Below are positions 1 to 8,821 of a DNA stretch of 64,000 bases, one piece after another. Location of the stretch: assembly GCA_030653385.1 (NCBI GenBank), contig JAURZM010000026.1:62001-126000 (forward strand), written 5' to 3'. This stretch comes from Rubrivivax sp. (GTDB taxonomy: Bacteria; Pseudomonadota; Gammaproteobacteria; Burkholderiales; Burkholderiaceae_C). The first letter of the stretch is position 1. Every line of letters begins with the position of its first letter. The notes under the pieces were generated by a model. It ran no database searches, had not been told where the DNA came from, and saw only the letters and a list, made by a program, of their open reading frames with translations. A program made the translations under genes and the position numbers.

Positions 1-1
1 G

Positions 2-685
2 TCAGCGGTCCAGCCGCAAGATGTTGCCGCAGCGCGCAGCCAGCGTTTCGTCGTGGGTGACCACGACAAACGCGGTGCCGTGTTCGCGCGCCAGTTCCAG
101 CATCAGTTCAAACACCGCGCCGGCGGTGTTGCGGTCCAGGTTGCCGGTGGGTTCGTCGGCCAGCACGCAGGCCGGCCGTGTGACCAGCGCGCGGGCGATG
201 GCCACCCGTTGCCGTTCGCCACCCGACAGTTGCGCGGGGTGGTGCGCCAGGCGCGACGCCAGGCCCACCTTGCCCAGGATCTGGCTGGCCTGTTCACGCG
301 CTTCGTGCACCGGCAGGCGGCGGATGCGCAGCGGCATGGCCACGTTGTCCAGCGCGCTGAACTCGGGCAGCAGGTGGTGAAACTGGTAGACGAAGCCCAG
401 GTGCTGGTTGCGCCAGCGGCCCTGTTCGGCTGCGTCCATGCTGGCCAGGTTGCGGCCCATCAGGTCGACCCGGCCCGAGCTGGGGGACTCCAGCCCGCCC
501 AGCAGGTGCAAGAGCGTGCTCTTGCCCGAGCCCGATGCGCCCACGATGGCCAGCGTCTGGCCGCGCTGCACGGCAAGGCTCACGCCACGCAGCACGCTGA
601 CGTTCAGCGCATGTTCGCCACGACCTTCGACGAAGCGCTTGTGCAGTTCGGTGGCGCGCAGCACCGTGCTGTCGGCTTCACTCAT
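2..685 (-). CDS. lolD: Lipoprotein-releasing ABC transporter ATP-binding subunit LolD
   Basis: This 227-residue ABC ATPase powers release of outer-membrane-destined lipoproteins from the inner membrane to LolA, working with the LolC/E permease. Visible motifs are Walker A GASGSGKS (about residue 49-56), the signature [15 protein letters not shown], Walker [13 protein letters not shown] and the switch histidine in VVTHDE. The length is normal for LolD. The ATG at 683-685 overlaps the stop of the upstream lolC by 8 bp (ATGAGTGA), so the two are translationally coupled. The identification rests on the LolD/MacB-type ATPase pattern plus the adjacent LolC permease. The stop codon is at the very edge of the window. 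Confidence 0.95.
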   Translation of the reverse strand: MSEADSTVLRATELHKRFVEGRGEHALNVSVLRGVSLAVQRGQTLAIVGASGSGKSTLLHLLGGLESPSSGRVDLMGRNLASMDAAEQGRWRNQHLGFVYQFHHLLPEFSALDNVAMPLRIRRLPVHEAREQASQILGKVGLASRLAHHPAQLSGGERQRVAIARALVTRPACVLADEPTGNLDRNTAGAVFELMLELAREHGTAFVVVTHDETLAARCGNILRLDR

Positions 686-1931
686 AACGCAGGGCCTCGG
701 CCGGGTTGACGCGGCTGGCGCGCCAGCTGGGGTAGATGGTGGCCACGAAAGCCAGCACCAGCGAGATCACGACCACCGGCACGATGTCGCTGGCCAGCGG
801 TTGGCTGGGCATGCGGCTGATGACGTAGATGCTGCCCGGCAGAAAGGCCACACCCAGCGCACGTTCGATGGCCGGCACGATGACGTCGACGTTGAAGGCG
901 ATCGAGAGGCCCAGCAAGCAACCGGCCATCGTGCCCATCACCCCCGCCGCCGCGCCCTGCACCATGAAGATGCCCATGATCGAGCGCGGGCTGGCGCCGA
1001 GCGTGCGCAGGATGGCGATGTCGGCGCGTTTGTCGGTCACCGTCATCACCAGCGTGCTGACCAGGTTGAAGGCGGCCACCGCGACGATCAGCGTGAGGAT
1101 GATGAACATCAGCCGCTTTTCGATCTGCACCGCGTCGAACCAGTTGGCGTTGGTGCGGGTCCAGTCGCGCACGAAGACATCGGGGCCCAGGCTCATCTGC
1201 AGCTCTTGCCCGGCGGCGCGTGCGCTGTGCACATCGGCCAGCCGAAGCTGCACGCCGGTGGGGCCCTCGACGCGGAACAGGCGCGCCGCGTCGTCGACAT
1301 GGATCAGCGCCAGGCCGCTGTCGTATTCGTAGTGGCCGGCCTCGAACACACCCACCAATGTGAACTGCTTCAGCCGCGGCACCACGCCTGCCGGTGTGAC
1401 CTGACCACCCGGCGCCACGATGGTGACCTTGTCGCCCACCCTTGCGCCCACCAGGCGGGCCAGCTCGATGCCCAGCACGATGTTCCATTCGCCCGGCTTC
1501 AACTGCGCCAGCAGCGGGCCCTGGGTGCGTGCCAGGTCGGTGACCTTAACTTCTTCGGCAGGGTCGATGCCGCGCACGATGGCACCCCGCAGTTCGTCGC
1601 CACGGCCCACCAGGGCCTGTGCGACGACAAACGGCGCAGCGCCAACCACACGTTTGTCCTTCTGCGCCGCTGCTGCGGTGGCGCGCCAGTCGGGCAGCGC
1701 GCCGCCGGAGGCATCGCGAACCTCGACATGGGCGATGACGCTGAGCATGCGGTCGCGCACTTCCTTCTGGAAGCCGTTCATCACGCTGAGCACGATGATC
1801 AGCGCCGCCACACCCAGCGCGATGCCCAGCATCGACACACCGCTGATGAAAGAGATGAAGCCGTTGCGCCGGCCGCTGCGTCCGGCGCGGGTGTAGCGCC
1901 AGCCGACTTGCCATTCAAAGGGAAGGTTCAT
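678..1931 (-). CDS. lolC: Lipoprotein-releasing ABC transporter permease LolC/LolE
   Basis: This 417-residue inner-membrane permease of the FtsX/LolC family forms the Lol lipoprotein-release complex with LolD. The start is placed at [15 protein letters not shown] because this is the family N-terminus; the frame stays open upstream but that part looks like non-coding low-complexity Arg/Pro. A first membrane helix follows [21 protein letters not shown], then a large periplasmic domain (about residues 50-270), then three C-terminal helices. As in many beta-proteobacteria only one permease gene is present, so LolC/LolE assignment is nominal. It is followed directly by lolD with an 8 bp overlap. 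Confidence 0.93.
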   Translation of the reverse strand: MNLPFEWQVGWRYTRAGRSGRRNGFISFISGVSMLGIALGVAALIIVLSVMNGFQKEVRDRMLSVIAHVEVRDASGGALPDWRATAAAAQKDKRVVGAAPFVVAQALVGRGDELRGAIVRGIDPAEEVKVTDLARTQGPLLAQLKPGEWNIVLGIELARLVGARVGDKVTIVAPGGQVTPAGVVPRLKQFTLVGVFEAGHYEYDSGLALIHVDDAARLFRVEGPTGVQLRLADVHSARAAGQELQMSLGPDVFVRDWTRTNANWFDAVQIEKRLMFIILTLIVAVAAFNLVSTLVMTVTDKRADIAILRTLGASPRSIMGIFMVQGAAAGVMGTMAGCLLGLSIAFNVDVIVPAIERALGVAFLPGSIYVISRMPSQPLASDIVPVVVISLVLAFVATIYPSWRASRVNPAEALRYE

Positions 1932-2023
1932 GGATGCGCACGGGTCATGGGGCGGCGATGCTACCGGACCAGGCAAGCGGCGTCGGTGCGGCGCGGCAAG
2001 CCCCGCCTGCGGATAATGAGGGC

Positions 2024-2953
2024 ATGCACCTGCTGATCCCGTTTGCCGCGCCCTTGTCCGATGCCGGACGCAGCGCGGCGCAGAGCCTGGTGCTGCCCCA
2101 ACTGGCCAAGTTGCTGGCCACGCTGCAGCCGCAAGGCCGCGACGACGGCGACGAATGGAGTCTGTCGCCGCCGCACGAAAGGGCCCTGGCCCGCGAACTG
2201 GGCTGGGCCGGTGCCGACGGCGCCTTGCCCTGGGCCGCCCGCGCGGCCGCTGCCGACGCTGTGGCCGTGGGCGACCTGGCCTGGGGCCAACTGACACCCG
2301 TGCACTGGCACCTGGGCACCGATCAGATCAGCCTGGTCGACCCCGCGGGCCTGATGCTGGACGACACGGCATCACGCCAGTTTTTCGACGCCGTGAGCGA
2401 ACTTTTCACCAGCGAGGGTTTTGTGCTGGCCTACGGCTGCGCATCGCGCTGGTATGCCGCGCACGAAAGCCTGAGTGACTTGCCCTGTGCTTCGCTGGAC
2501 CGGGTCATCGGCCGCAACGTCGACCGCTGGCTGGGCAGCGACCCGGCGGTGCGGCGCCTGAGGCGCTTGCAGAGCGAAGTGCAGATGCAGCTGTACACCC
2601 ACCCGCTGAACGATGAACGCGAAAGACGCGGCCTGCTGCCCGTCAACAGCTTCTGGCTCAGTGGCTGCGGCGTCGCGCAAGCACAAGCCACGACCGACGT
2701 GACTGTGGACGACCGCCTGCGCGCCCCGGCACTGGCCGACGACTGGGCCGCGTGGTGCAAGGCCTGGGACACGCTGGACAGCGGGCCGCTGTCGGCGCTG
2801 CTGGCTGCAGCTCAGGCGAGCCAGGCGGTGCGGCTGACGCTGTGCGGCGAGAGGTCCGGCGCCACCTGGGCCCTAGCGCCCCGGTCCTGGATGGACAAGC
2901 TGCGCACACGCTGGTCGCAGCCCGACCCCCGGCGCATCTTGGAGACCCTGTGA
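2024..2953 (+). CDS. rpfE: RpfE-type conserved protein
   Basis: This 309-residue soluble protein resembles the RpfE-type family that sits beside recJ in Xanthomonas and Burkholderiales, sometimes labelled a phosphoglycerate-mutase-like regulatory protein. No catalytic motif is obvious to me. Recognisable blocks are TPVHWHLGTDQISLVDP, the D-rich patch around LDRVIGRNVDRWL and LLPVNSFWLSGCG. The start MHLLIPFAAPLSDAG is chosen by family appearance; codons upstream look non-coding. The stop overlaps the GTG start of recJ (GTGA), so they are co-translated. Molecular function is unknown; the name comes from the recJ neighbourhood and sequence feel. Confidence 0.8.
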   Translation: MHLLIPFAAPLSDAGRSAAQSLVLPQLAKLLATLQPQGRDDGDEWSLSPPHERALARELGWAGADGALPWAARAAAADAVAVGDLAWGQLTPVHWHLGTDQISLVDPAGLMLDDTASRQFFDAVSELFTSEGFVLAYGCASRWYAAHESLSDLPCASLDRVIGRNVDRWLGSDPAVRRLRRLQSEVQMQLYTHPLNDERERRGLLPVNSFWLSGCGVAQAQATTDVTVDDRLRAPALADDWAAWCKAWDTLDSGPLSALLAAAQASQAVRLTLCGERSGATWALAPRSWMDKLRTRWSQPDPRRILETL

Positions 2954-4671
2954 TCCTGCACACCCGCGACGTGCCACCCCGCGTGAGCTTTGCGCTCGAG
3001 CAGTCGGGTGTGCACCCGCTGCTGGCGCGCCTGCTGGCCGCGCGCGGTGTGCGCAGCGCCGACGAACTGGACGACAGCCTGGGCCGGCTGTTGCCGCCGT
3101 CGGCCATGAAAGGCGCAGCCGAAGCCGGCCGGCTGCTGGCCGATGCCATCCAGGCGCAGCGCCGCATCTGCATCGTGGCCGACTACGACTGCGACGGCGC
3201 CACCGCCTGTGCCGTGGCGCTGCGTGGCCTGGCGCTGCTGGGCGCCGCGCGGGGCACCGTGAACTACGTGGTGCCCGACCGCGCGGTGCACGGCTACGGC
3301 CTGACACCGGCCATCGTCGATCTGGCGATGCAGCAACAGCCGCAGGTGCTGGTGACGGTGGACAACGGCATCGCCAGCCACGCCGGCGTGGCCCATGCCA
3401 GGGCCCGCGGGCTGCAGGTGCTGGTCACCGACCACCACCTGCCGGCGCTGATCGACGGCGCCATTTCGCTGCCCGACGCCGACGTCATCGTCAACCCGAA
3501 CCAGCCGGACTGCAGCTTCGAAAGCAAGGCCATCGCCGGTGTCGGTGTCATGTTCTACGTGCTGCTGGCCACCCGCGCCGAACTGCGCCAGCGGGGTGCC
3601 TTCGAAGCGGCGGCACAGCCCAAGCTGGACACGCTGCTCGACCTGGTGGCGCTGGGCACGGTGGCCGACGTGGTGAAGCTCGACGCCAACAACCGCCGCC
3701 TGGTGGCGCAGGGCCTGAAGCGCGTGCGTGCCGGCCGTTTGCAGCCGGGCTTGCAGGCGCTGTTCAGCGTCGCCGGGCGCGAGCCGTCCCGTGCAGCTGG
3801 CTTCGACTTCGGCTTTGCGCTGGGGCCGCGCATCAATGCTGCGGGCCGGCTGTCGGACATGACCTTGGGCATCGAGTGCCTGGTCACCGACGACGCCGCC
3901 CGTGCCGGTGAACTGGCGGCGCAGCTGGACGCCATCAACCGCGAAAGGCGCGAAGTCGAAGCCGGCATGCGCGACCTGGCTGAACTGGCGCTGGACCGCC
4001 TGATGCCCGACGCGGCCACTGCGCCGTCGGCTGTCGCCCTGTTCGACGAAAGCTTCCACGAAGGGGTGGTGGGCATCGTGGCCGGCCGCGTGAAAGACCG
4101 CCTGCACCGGCCGACCTTCGTGTTCGCGCGCGGTGCCGACGGGCAGCTGAAGGGCTCGGGCCGCAGCATCCCGGGTTTCCACCTGCGCGATGCGCTGGAC
4201 CTGATGGCCAAACGTGCGCCCGGCCTGCTGCTGCGTTTTGGCGGCCACGCCATGGCCGCCGGCTGCACACTGGCCGACGCGGCGCAGGGCTTCGAGCGCT
4301 TCGACGAAGCCCTGCGCCAGGTCGCCGCCGAATGGCTGGACGCCGCCACGCTGACCCGCACCTTGCGCACCGACGGCCCGCTGGCCGCCGAGTGGTTCAA
4401 CCCGCAGACCGTGGCGCTGCTGGACGCGCAGGTGTGGGGCCAGGGCTTTGAAGCCCCGGTGTTCTGTGACGAGGTGCAGGTGCTGCAGCAGCGGCTGGTC
4501 GGCGAAAAGCATCTGAAACTGCGCCTGCGCCACGCCGGCCAGGAACGTGACGCCATCTGGTTCAGCCACGCCGAGCCGCTGCCCGCCACCGTGAGATTGG
4601 CCTACCGCATCAACCTGGACGAATGGAACGGGCGACAGCGGGTGCAGATGGTGGTGGAGGCGGCCGTCTGA
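2950..4671 (+). CDS. recJ: Single-stranded-DNA-specific 5'-3' exonuclease RecJ
   Basis: RecJ degrades single-stranded DNA 5' to 3' in RecF-pathway recombination, mismatch and base-excision repair. The 573-residue product is the usual length. The DHH phosphoesterase core shows DYDCDG (residues 78-83), VDNGIASH, TDHH (about 160-163) and VALGTVADVV. The DHHA1 domain carries the GG-H motif in FGGHAMAAGC, and the C-terminal OB-like region follows. GTG at 2950 is chosen because it gives the family N-terminus and overlaps the rpfE stop by 4 bp; the frame is open further upstream inside rpfE, which is a shadow. All metal-binding Asp/His motifs appear intact. Confidence 0.97.
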   Translation: MILHTRDVPPRVSFALEQSGVHPLLARLLAARGVRSADELDDSLGRLLPPSAMKGAAEAGRLLADAIQAQRRICIVADYDCDGATACAVALRGLALLGAARGTVNYVVPDRAVHGYGLTPAIVDLAMQQQPQVLVTVDNGIASHAGVAHARARGLQVLVTDHHLPALIDGAISLPDADVIVNPNQPDCSFESKAIAGVGVMFYVLLATRAELRQRGAFEAAAQPKLDTLLDLVALGTVADVVKLDANNRRLVAQGLKRVRAGRLQPGLQALFSVAGREPSRAAGFDFGFALGPRINAAGRLSDMTLGIECLVTDDAARAGELAAQLDAINRERREVEAGMRDLAELALDRLMPDAATAPSAVALFDESFHEGVVGIVAGRVKDRLHRPTFVFARGADGQLKGSGRSIPGFHLRDALDLMAKRAPGLLLRFGGHAMAAGCTLADAAQGFERFDEALRQVAAEWLDAATLTRTLRTDGPLAAEWFNPQTVALLDAQVWGQGFEAPVFCDEVQVLQQRLVGEKHLKLRLRHAGQERDAIWFSHAEPLPATVRLAYRINLDEWNGRQRVQMVVEAAV

Positions 4672-4723
4672 TCTTTGCCCCTGCGGCGATGGGGCCGCAA
4701 CGTTTGCAGGCATGCTGTGAACC

Positions 4724-5842
4724 ATGAAAACACCATGCTCCTTCCTGGCCGTTTCCTTGCTGGCTTCCGCCTCGCTGGTCGGCGGCGCTGCAACGGCGCA
4801 GACCCTGCGCACCGTTCCCGTCGTCAAAGGCCTGCAAGACCCTTGGGCCATGGCCTTCCTGCCCGATGGCCGGCTGCTCATCACCGAAAAGGCGGGTCAG
4901 CTGCGCCTGGCCGATGCGGCCGGTCAGCTGTCGGCGCCATTGGCCGGCCTGCCGGCCATTTCTGCCGGCGGTCAATGCGGCCTGCTCGACGTGGTGCTCG
5001 ACCCGGCCTTCGCCAGCAACCAGCGCATCTTTTTCACCTTTGCCGAGCCGGCGGGCAGCGGCGAATCCGGCAACGGCACGGCTGTCGGTCGCGCCAGGTT
5101 GGTGGGCGACAAGCTCGAAGACGTGCGCACGATCTTCAGCCAGAAACCCAAGATCAGCAGCCGCAACCACTGCGGCAGCCGCATCGTGTTCGACCGCAGC
5201 GGCCACCTGCTGGTGGGCCTGGGCGACCGCTTCAGCGGCAAGGACGAAGCGCAGAACCCGGCCAACCACATCGGCAAGGTGATCCGCATCGACGCCGACG
5301 GCAAGGCACCAGCCGACAACCCCTTTGTCGGCCGTGCCGGTGCTGCACCCGAGGTCTTCAGCCTGGGCCACCGCAACATCCAGGGTGCTGCGCTGAACCC
5401 GGCGACGGGTGAGCTGTGGGCCACCGAACATGGTCCGCAAGGCGGCGACGAGGTGAACCGCGTGCAGGCCGGTCGCAACTACGGCTGGCCGGTCGTCACC
5501 TACGGCCGCAACTACGGCATTGGCACACGCATCGGCGAAACGGGGCCGAAAGACGGCTTCGAACAGCCGCTGCGGCATTGGGTGCCGACCTCGGTGGCGC
5601 CCAGCGGCCTGGCCTTCCTGAGCAGCGACCGTTACCCCGGCTGGCAGGGCAACCTGTTCATGGGCACGCTGCGTGGACAGGCGCTGATCCGCCTGACCTT
5701 GCAGGGCAACACCGTGACGGCCGAAGAGCGACTGCTCGAGAACCTGGGTTCGCGCATCCGCGACGTGCGCCAGGGCCCCGACGGCTGGCTGTACGTGCTG
5801 ACCGACGGCAGCGAAGGGCAGGTGCTGCGGCTGCAGCGCTGA
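4724..5842 (+). CDS. PQQ-dependent soluble aldose sugar dehydrogenase (GSDH/YliI type)
   Basis: This 372-residue protein is a predicted periplasmic six-bladed beta-propeller dehydrogenase that oxidises aldose sugars with PQQ. A Sec signal peptide ends near GGAATAQ. Family motifs are WAMAFLPDGRLLITEK, the catalytic-loop region RNHCGSRIVFD, LVGLGDR, SLGHRNIQG and ATEHGPQGGDEVNR followed by NYGWP. Length matches E. coli YliI (about 371). The histidine in RNHCGSR is placed where the GSDH catalytic base lies. No PQQ biosynthesis genes are in the window, so cofactor supply is unseen. It stands alone, 52 bp after recJ. Confidence 0.9.
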   Translation: MKTPCSFLAVSLLASASLVGGAATAQTLRTVPVVKGLQDPWAMAFLPDGRLLITEKAGQLRLADAAGQLSAPLAGLPAISAGGQCGLLDVVLDPAFASNQRIFFTFAEPAGSGESGNGTAVGRARLVGDKLEDVRTIFSQKPKISSRNHCGSRIVFDRSGHLLVGLGDRFSGKDEAQNPANHIGKVIRIDADGKAPADNPFVGRAGAAPEVFSLGHRNIQGAALNPATGELWATEHGPQGGDEVNRVQAGRNYGWPVVTYGRNYGIGTRIGETGPKDGFEQPLRHWVPTSVAPSGLAFLSSDRYPGWQGNLFMGTLRGQALIRLTLQGNTVTAEERLLENLGSRIRDVRQGPDGWLYVLTDGSEGQVLRLQR

Positions 5843-5913
5843 AAACTGGGGATGGGTAGGCGCCCGAGCGCGGCTGATACTCGCGCGCCACAGCCCCAAC
5901 CCAGGAGAGCCCC

Positions 5914-6699
5914 ATGCCCGATCCGCTGCGCGATGTGCCCCAGGAAGCCGTTGACCTGATCAAGAGCTTCGAGGGCATTCCCGACGGTGACCCGAGCACC
6001 GTGAACATCGACGCCTACCTGTGCCCGGCCAATGTGTGGACCATCGGCTGGGGCCACGCCATCATGGACGGCGGCGTGCAGTTGAAGGGCGCTGCGCACA
6101 AAGCGCGCGCCCGTGCGCTGTTTCCGGGGGGCATCACCCGCAACCAGGCCGAAGCTTTGCTGCGCGGTGACCTGGTGCCCCGCGCGGCTTCGGTGTCCCG
6201 GCTGCTGAAGGTGGCGGTGAATGACGGGCAGTTCGGCGCGCTGATCTCGCTGGTGTTCAACGTCGGTCTGGGCAACTTCGGGGCTTCGACCTTGCTGCGC
6301 AAACTGAATGCCGGCGACATGGCGGGTGCGGCCGACCAGTTCCTGGCCTGGGACAAGGCCCGGGTGAACGGCGTGCTGAAGGCGCTGGCCGGGTTGACCC
6401 GTCGCCGCAAGGCCGAGCGGGCGATGTTCCTGGGTCAGGACTGGCGTGCTGTCTCGGCCACACGCAGCGGTGGGCCGCTGACGGTGTTGCCGGTGCCGGA
6501 GATGCCGGCTGAAGACCAGGCTTGGCTGAAGGCGGCGGCTCGCAAAGTCACGGCGAAGAAGGCGGCGAAGACAGCCGTGCCGAAGAAGGCGGCTCCGAGA
6601 AAAACCACCGCGAAGAAGTCGGCGGTCAAGAAGACGCCAGTGAAGCGGTCGGCAGTCAAAAAGCCCACCGCGGCGCGCAAGGCGGCCAGCGGCAAGTGA
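5914..6699 (+). CDS. GH24 (T4-type) lysozyme with lysine/alanine-rich H1-like tail
   Basis: Residues about 10-170 form a phage-type lysozyme (glycoside hydrolase 24, muramidase). Glu20 in KSFEG is the general acid; the TIGWGH motif supplies Thr43. In T4 lysozyme the middle catalytic residue is Asp, but here the aligned position six before the Thr is Cys37 (AYLCPANVWT), a variant also seen in some phage endolysins. Between Glu20 and Cys37 there is an extra loop. About residues 205-261 are a KAAKK/KKTxxKK repeat tail resembling histone H1 or AlgP, probably DNA- or anionic-polymer-binding. There is no signal peptide, holin or other phage gene nearby. RBS aggaga precedes the ATG. Confidence 0.85.
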   Translation: MPDPLRDVPQEAVDLIKSFEGIPDGDPSTVNIDAYLCPANVWTIGWGHAIMDGGVQLKGAAHKARARALFPGGITRNQAEALLRGDLVPRAASVSRLLKVAVNDGQFGALISLVFNVGLGNFGASTLLRKLNAGDMAGAADQFLAWDKARVNGVLKALAGLTRRRKAERAMFLGQDWRAVSATRSGGPLTVLPVPEMPAEDQAWLKAAARKVTAKKAAKTAVPKKAAPRKTTAKKSAVKKTPVKRSAVKKPTAARKAASGK

Positions 6700-6708
6700 G
6701 AGCCCTGG

Positions 6709-6734
6709 GCGGCGCCCGCCCAGGCGCCGCGTTT
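6709..6734. terminator. Hairpin between convergent genes, possible terminator
   Basis: An exact 8-bp stem GCGGCGCC / GGCGCCGC with a six-base loop (CGCCCA) is followed by GTTTC. It lies 10 bp after the lysozyme stop and 11 bp before the stop of the convergent VWA gene, so it could end transcription from the plus side. The T-run is short, so termination is uncertain. Confidence 0.45.
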
Positions 6735-6744
6735 CAGCGGGTTC

Positions 6745-7785
6745 TCAGGCGACTCGCCCGAACCACCACACCGACAGGCCCGCGGCCAGAACCGACAGCA
6801 TCACCCCCAGCGCGGCAAACAGCGCGCTGATTTCGGTTTCCTTGCGTTCCACCACCATGCGGCTGGACAGCGAGTTGTAGACCTTGACCAGGTCTTCGGC
6901 GGTGCCGGCGTAGAAGTACTCGCCATGTGTCAGCACCGAGACGTTTTTCAGCGTTTCTTCGTCCAGTCGCACCCGCATGCTCCAGCCTTCGAAGCCGATG
7001 GTCTCGCCGCTGGTGGTGCCGATGCCGACGGTGTAGACGCGGATGCCCCGATCGGCGGCCATCTTGGCGGCGTCCAGCGGGTCGGGCCCCGTGGTGCGCT
7101 GGCCGTCAGTGAGCATGATGATCGCCGCCGAGTTGTAGCTGCCCGGCGGCACGGGCGTGAACTCGGGCTTGTCGGGCTGCTGGATGCTGCGCGAGCCGCT
7201 GCCCGGGAAGTTGCGTTGACCGGTGACGTGCTGGATCTCGATGCCGTGGTCGGGAAACAGCGTGGCCAGGCTCAGGATGATGCCGCTGCCGGTGGCCGTG
7301 CCGCGCTGCAACTGGAAGCGGTCGATGGCGGCAATCACGTCTTCGCGGCTGGTGGTGGGCGCCTGTACCACGGCGGCGGTGCCGGCAAACGACACCACAC
7401 CCACCTTCACTTCACGGGGCAGGTTGTTGACGAAGCTCTTGGCCGCTTCCTGCGCCGCCACCAGGCGGTTGGGCTTGACGTCTTCGGCCCGCATGCTGCC
7501 CGACACGTCGATGGCCAGCATGATGGTGCGTTCCGACAGTGGCAGCGTGATCGTGGCCGTGGGGCGCGACACCGCCAGCAGGCCGGCCGCGATGGCCAGC
7601 AGCATCAGCAGTGGCGGCACATGGCGGCGCCAGCCTGGCCCGCTGCCCAGCGCCAGCTTGGCCACCTGCACGCTGGCCAGTCGCACCGTCGTCTTGCGCT
7701 TCTTGCGCAGCAGCCACACGTACAGCAGCACCAGCAGCGGCAGCAGTGCCAGCAGCCAGAGCATCGAAGGCCAGATGAAACTCAT
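6745..7785 (-). CDS. VWA domain membrane protein, BatA type
   Basis: This 346-residue protein has an N-terminal pair of helices (LLALLPLLVLLYVWLL and PPLLMLLAIAAGLLAV), a von Willebrand A domain with MIDAS DVSGS at 93-97, the TATGSG threonine and MLTDGQ aspartate, then a C-terminal helix close to the end. It fits BatA-like proteins of MoxR-DUF58-VWA operons, which are thought to help metal insertion, complex assembly or envelope stress handling. The start MSFIWPSMLW overlaps the stop of the upstream DUF58 gene by 4 bp (ATGA). It is the last gene of a four-gene operon; no BatB/BatD partner follows. Confidence 0.9.
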   Translation of the reverse strand: MSFIWPSMLWLLALLPLLVLLYVWLLRKKRKTTVRLASVQVAKLALGSGPGWRRHVPPLLMLLAIAAGLLAVSRPTATITLPLSERTIMLAIDVSGSMRAEDVKPNRLVAAQEAAKSFVNNLPREVKVGVVSFAGTAAVVQAPTTSREDVIAAIDRFQLQRGTATGSGIILSLATLFPDHGIEIQHVTGQRNFPGSGSRSIQQPDKPEFTPVPPGSYNSAAIIMLTDGQRTTGPDPLDAAKMAADRGIRVYTVGIGTTSGETIGFEGWSMRVRLDEETLKNVSVLTHGEYFYAGTAEDLVKVYNSLSSRMVVERKETEISALFAALGVMLSVLAAGLSVWWFGRVA

Positions 7786-8813
7786 GCTTGTCTCGAGCGG
7801 GGTTCGGGTGCAGGGGTGGGCCATGACTGCGCCCGCTGCAGGTGGGCGGGCGCACGCAGCGGCGCTTTCACACGGGCGCGCTGGCGGCGCAGGTCGGACA
7901 GCCGCAACAAGGCCTGCAGCAGGTCGTCGTCGGTGGCGAGTTCGATGACGTCGGCGCCCGAGCGGCCCAGGCCGTCCATCAGTTCGGCTTCCTGTTGTTC
8001 GGCGATGTTGGCGTAGCGTTCGCGGAAAGCCGGGTCGGCAGCGTCGATGAACACCTGCTCGCCGGTTTCCGCGTCTTCGACAGTCACCAGGCCGACATCG
8101 GGCAAGGCCATCTCCATCGGGTCCCACAGCCGCACGGCCACCACCTCGTGGCGCCGCGCCAGGCGGGCCAGCGCGTCCTGCCAGCCGGGCTGGCTGATGA
8201 AGTCGCTGACGACAAACACCAGTGAACGCCGCTTGATCACGCCGTCGGCGGTGCGCAGCAGGTCCAGCAGCGAGGTGCCCGCGTCCGCTGCACCCGTGCC
8301 TTTGCCGGCCCTTTTACCCTTGGCCGGTACAGGCCTGGGACGCGGCTGGTTCATGCGCTGCAAGAGGTTCAGCACATGCAGGCGCGAGGTCTTGGGGGGC
8401 AGCACGGCGTCCACCTGCTGGCCATACAGCACCGCGCCCACGCGGTTGCCGTGGCGTGTGATGACCCGCGCGAGCGTGGCCACGAAACCGGTGGAGACGT
8501 TGAGCTTGGTGACGTCGGCCGAACCGAAGTTGACACTGCCCGACAGGTCCAGCAGGAACCAGGCCGTGAGGTCGCGGTCTTCCAGGAACTGCCGCACATA
8601 GGGTGTCTGCAGGCGAGCGGTGACGTTCCAGTCGATGTGGCGCACGTCGTCGTGGTGCTGGTATTCACGCAGGTCGGCCAGGTCGACACCACCGCCGCGG
8701 AACAGCGTGCGGTAGTCACCCTGCAGCAGGCCGTCCAGGCGGCGGATGACCGTCCACTCCAGGCGGCGCAACAGCACGTCCGGGCTGGTGATGGCAGGGG
8801 CGGCTTCGGCCAT
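7782..8813 (-). CDS. DUF58 domain-containing protein
   Basis: This 343-residue soluble protein has the DUF58 core: LRRLEWTVIRRLDGLLQGDYR near the N-terminus, then LREYQHHDDVRHIDWNVTAR and a VWA-like strand LTAWFLLDLSGSVNFG with a DxSxS metal site. DUF58 proteins are partners of MoxR ATPases and VWA proteins. The start MAEAAPAITSPDVL is chosen because it lies 8 bp after the moxR stop; the open frame further upstream runs inside moxR. The stop overlaps the next gene by 4 bp. The protein contains a charged KGKRAGKG linker around residue 160-180 that is not typical of the core. Confidence 0.9.
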   Translation of the reverse strand: MAEAAPAITSPDVLLRRLEWTVIRRLDGLLQGDYRTLFRGGGVDLADLREYQHHDDVRHIDWNVTARLQTPYVRQFLEDRDLTAWFLLDLSGSVNFGSADVTKLNVSTGFVATLARVITRHGNRVGAVLYGQQVDAVLPPKTSRLHVLNLLQRMNQPRPRPVPAKGKRAGKGTGAADAGTSLLDLLRTADGVIKRRSLVFVVSDFISQPGWQDALARLARRHEVVAVRLWDPMEMALPDVGLVTVEDAETGEQVFIDAADPAFRERYANIAEQQEAELMDGLGRSGADVIELATDDDLLQALLRLSDLRRQRARVKAPLRAPAHLQRAQSWPTPAPEPRSRQA

Positions 8814-8821
8814 CTCGGGGC

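Noticed and set aside
408..2036. Long plus-strand open frame (542 codons) opposite lolD/lolC
   Set aside because: High-GC antisense shadow: His/Arg/Gln/Ala-rich, no domain, and the minus-strand lolC/lolD reading is clearly real.
4675..4715. Possible terminator after recJ (TGCGGC...GCCGCA)
   Set aside because: Six-bp stem with no T-run following; cannot be separated from chance in this GC-rich DNA.
2812..4884. 690-codon minus-strand open frame over recJ
   Set aside because: Antisense of recJ, low complexity, no RBS, no recognisable motif.
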